A stretch of 16,878 nucleotides of DNA from the NCBI GenBank assembly GCA_022425185.1, contig JAKMFY010000218.1, positions 1 to 16,878 of the forward strand, read 5' to 3'. The stretch is from Candidatus Poseidoniaceae archaeon (GTDB lineage: Archaea; Thermoplasmatota; Poseidoniia; Poseidoniales; Poseidoniaceae). Under the pieces are notes generated by a model. The model was not told the origin of the DNA and did no database searches. It saw only the letters and a list, made by a program, of their open reading frames with translations. The position numbers and the translations under genes are program-made. This document shows positions 15,273 to 16,878 of this stretch, one piece after another; within the stretch, counting starts at the first letter, position 1; every line of letters begins with the position of its first letter.

Positions 15273-16778
15273 ATGATTCGACGTGTCTTGGTTGCGAACC
15301 GTGGCGAAATCGCCTGTCGTATCCTTCGAGCATGTCGAGAAGCTGGTCTTTCATCCGTTGCTATTTATGCTGAAAACGATAAAACTGGAATGTTCCGAGA
15401 ACTTGCTGACCAATCCGTCCTTCTTGAAGGGGATTCAATTACAGAGACTTATCTTAATGGTGCAGCCATTATTCAAGTTGCAAAGGATTCAGGAGCAGAT
15501 GCGATCCATCCTGGTTTCGGTTTCCTTTCTGAACGAGCAGAATTCGCACAGGCTGTAATGGATGCTGGATTGATTTGGATTGGGCCATCGCCTCAAGCCA
15601 TTGAACAAATGGGCGATAAAATGTCTGCTCGTCAAATCATGAAACAAGCGGGTGTTCCTGTCATTCCTGGTGTTGAAATCGAAGAAGAGGACGAAGAACG
15701 GGCTCTGGAGGATATCCGTCAGGCAGCCATCGAAACAGGTTATCCATTACTGCTCAAAGCCACTGCAGGTGGGGGCGGGAAAGGAATGCGTGTTGTCAAT
15801 GCTGTGGAAGAACTCGAATCTTCAGCACGCTCTGCTCGTCGTGAAGCAGTTACTGCGTTTGGAGATGGCCGAGTTTATGTCGAAAAACTACTTCAAACAT
15901 CAAAGCACGTTGAGATCCAAGTTCTTGCAGATACGCATGGTCGATGCATCCACTTAGGGGAACGTGAATGCAGTGTTCAACGACGCCATCAGAAAGTCTT
16001 TGAAGAAGCCCCATGCGCCTCAATGAGTCCATCTCTTCGAGAACAGATGGGGCAAGCTGCAGTATCTGCAGCACAGGCTGTTGATTACGTAGGGGCAGGA
16101 ACAGTAGAATTCCTCTTAGCAGAGGATGGTTCATTCTACTTCCTTGAAATGAACACCCGAATTCAAGTTGAACATCCAGTGACTGAAATGGTTACTGGAG
16201 TCGATTTAGTTCGTGAACAGTTACGTATTGCAGCAGGGGAGCCTATGTCCGTAGGTGAACTGGAACTACGAGGGCATGCAATCGAAGTCCGCTTGTACGC
16301 AGAAGACCCAAGCAACAACTTCCTTCCTGCAATTGGTCCATTAGCAGTTTTCCGTCCTCCAACAGGTCCTGGAATACGTTTGGATACCGGAGTTAGAGAA
16401 GGTGATGATGTAACACCTCATTACGATCCAATGCTTGCAAAACTCATCGTTTGGGCACCATCCAGAGCAGAAGCGCTTCAACGAATGCGTCGAGCACTCG
16501 ATGAGTTCGTTGTCCTCGGTACGACAACCAACATCGGTTTCTTACGAGCACTTTGCGATACAAAAGAAGTCATCAGTGGCGACACGTATACGACAATAAT
16601 CGATGATGTCTTTCCAAGTGGTTACGAATTTAACCCAACACAAGAACATCTCGATGTTGCATTGATGACTGCAGCAGTTGCAGAAACGACAGGAATGCAC
16701 AGAGTGACCGTTTCCTCATCTTCTTCAAAGGAAAGCATTCCTAGCCCATTCCAGACGCTGAATAGGAGGTATCCTTGA
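15273..16778 (+). CDS. Biotin carboxylase subunit of acyl-CoA carboxylase (BC half of a split alpha chain)
   Basis: A 501-aa ATP-grasp enzyme that carboxylates biotin with bicarbonate and ATP. The N-terminal BC domain starts IRRVLVANRGEIACRI. ATP-binding and catalytic residues align with E. coli AccC: K116, K162, the glycine loop AGGGGKGM (165-172), E280, E292-M-N294-T-R296 and E300-H-P, then R340 in HAIEVRLYAEDP. The BC core ends near 447. The remaining ~54 residues (EHLDVALMTAAVAETTG...SPFQTLNRRYP) match the start of the BT (biotin carboxylase-carboxyltransferase linking) domain of MccA/PccA-like alpha chains, with the SPFQ/SPW-type motif. There is no biotin-attachment (MKM) domain in this chain. 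The TGA overlaps the next ATG by one base, and that gene seems to continue the BT domain. With the neighbours it forms a methylcrotonyl-CoA carboxylase-like enzyme. Confidence 0.92.
   Translation: MIRRVLVANRGEIACRILRACREAGLSSVAIYAENDKTGMFRELADQSVLLEGDSITETYLNGAAIIQVAKDSGADAIHPGFGFLSERAEFAQAVMDAGLIWIGPSPQAIEQMGDKMSARQIMKQAGVPVIPGVEIEEEDEERALEDIRQAAIETGYPLLLKATAGGGGKGMRVVNAVEELESSARSARREAVTAFGDGRVYVEKLLQTSKHVEIQVLADTHGRCIHLGERECSVQRRHQKVFEEAPCASMSPSLREQMGQAAVSAAQAVDYVGAGTVEFLLAEDGSFYFLEMNTRIQVEHPVTEMVTGVDLVREQLRIAAGEPMSVGELELRGHAIEVRLYAEDPSNNFLPAIGPLAVFRPPTGPGIRLDTGVREGDDVTPHYDPMLAKLIVWAPSRAEALQRMRRALDEFVVLGTTTNIGFLRALCDTKEVISGDTYTTIIDDVFPSGYEFNPTQEHLDVALMTAAVAETTGMHRVTVSSSSSKESIPSPFQTLNRRYP
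16764..16770 (+). promoter_or_regulatory. Strong Shine-Dalgarno before the last, partial gene
   Basis: AGGAGGT, the best ribosome binding site in the window, is seven bases before the ATG at 16778. It lies inside the end of the biotin carboxylase gene and shows that the following start is genuine, not a frameshifted continuation. Confidence 0.75.
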
Positions 16779-16878
16779 TGCAGCATGAATTTAGATTCAA
16801 CAATGAACTTCATGAGGTAACGCTTGAGCGTACGCCTAAGATTTGGACATTCGTCAACCATTGTGCACATCCAAGAGA
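16778..16878 (+). CDS. Partial gene: probable BT/biotin carrier part of the acyl-CoA carboxylase alpha chain
   Basis: Cut by the window edge; only 33 codons are visible (start MQHEFRFNNELHEVTLERTP, then KIWTFVNHCAHPR). The start ATG shares its A with the biotin carboxylase TGA and is preceded by a strong ribosome binding site. The alternating pattern (EFRFNNELHEVTLER) is like the first beta strands of the BT-domain barrel that directly follow the SPW-type helix in MccA/PccA alpha chains. So this gene most likely holds the rest of the BT domain and, downstream, the biotinyl domain with its MKM lysine. The biotin domain itself is beyond the window and therefore inferred. Confidence 0.65.
   Translation, partial: MQHEFRFNNELHEVTLERTPKIWTFVNHCAHPR

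Noticed and set aside
1..16878. Mobile element, CRISPR array, defence or secondary-metabolite system
   Set aside because: No transposase, integrase, direct-repeat array, toxin-antitoxin pair or restriction gene is visible; codon use and gene packing look uniform throughout.

Overview
The window reads as chromosomal DNA of a mesophilic, aerobic, heterotrophic archaeon, most likely a planktonic euryarchaeote of the Marine Group II (Poseidoniales) or a close Thermoplasmatota relative. Archaeal hallmarks are a geranylgeranyl-reductase-family flavoprotein, a long-type FKBP with an insert-in-flap domain, a DUF63 membrane protein (a family I know essentially from archaea), and TATA-like boxes about 25 nt upstream of start codons, as expected for leaderless archaeal transcripts. 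Full-length CcmF (cytochrome c maturation) and a branched-chain-acid-type acyl-CoA carboxylase set point to respiration and amino-acid catabolism. The lineage is an inference from gene content, not a database match.

Layout. 20-442 (+): a NikR/CopG-like ribbon-helix-helix metalloregulator. 510-1346 (+): an unrecognised four-helix membrane protein with very acidic segments and a possible frameshift at its start. 1343-6385 (-): a TPR protein, a 95-aa two-helix membrane protein, a UbiD-family decarboxylase and a UbiA-family prenyltransferase; the last two are tightly coupled and resemble a quinone prenylation/decarboxylation pair. 6386-6771: a divergent intergenic region with a TATA box for the TPR gene and a perfect 9-bp inverted repeat. 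6772-12699 (+): geranylgeranyl-reductase-like flavoprotein, CcmF, FKBP and a large DUF63 protein. 12754-16878 (+): carboxyltransferase, enoyl-CoA hydratase, biotin carboxylase and the first 33 codons of a further gene that looks like the missing C-terminal (BT/biotinyl) part of the carboxylase alpha chain.

How the genes fit together. The last block matches 3-methylcrotonyl-CoA carboxylase plus methylglutaconyl-CoA hydratase, the steps of leucine breakdown that yield HMG-CoA. In an archaeon HMG-CoA is also the entry to mevalonate and isoprenoid lipids, so this block could connect amino-acid catabolism with the isoprenoid genes nearby (UbiA, the reductase). UbiA/UbiD and CcmF both serve an electron-transport chain (quinone and c-type cytochromes).

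I see no mobile element, CRISPR array, tRNA, rRNA or defence system. Most of the window is orderly core metabolism. The most notable points are the natural-looking split of the carboxylase alpha chain, a likely one-base indel at the start of the 278-aa membrane protein, shown by an N-terminal peptide shared with the DUF63 protein, the His-motif TPR protein with a cysteine-rich tail, and the dyad-symmetric sites in the intergenic regions.
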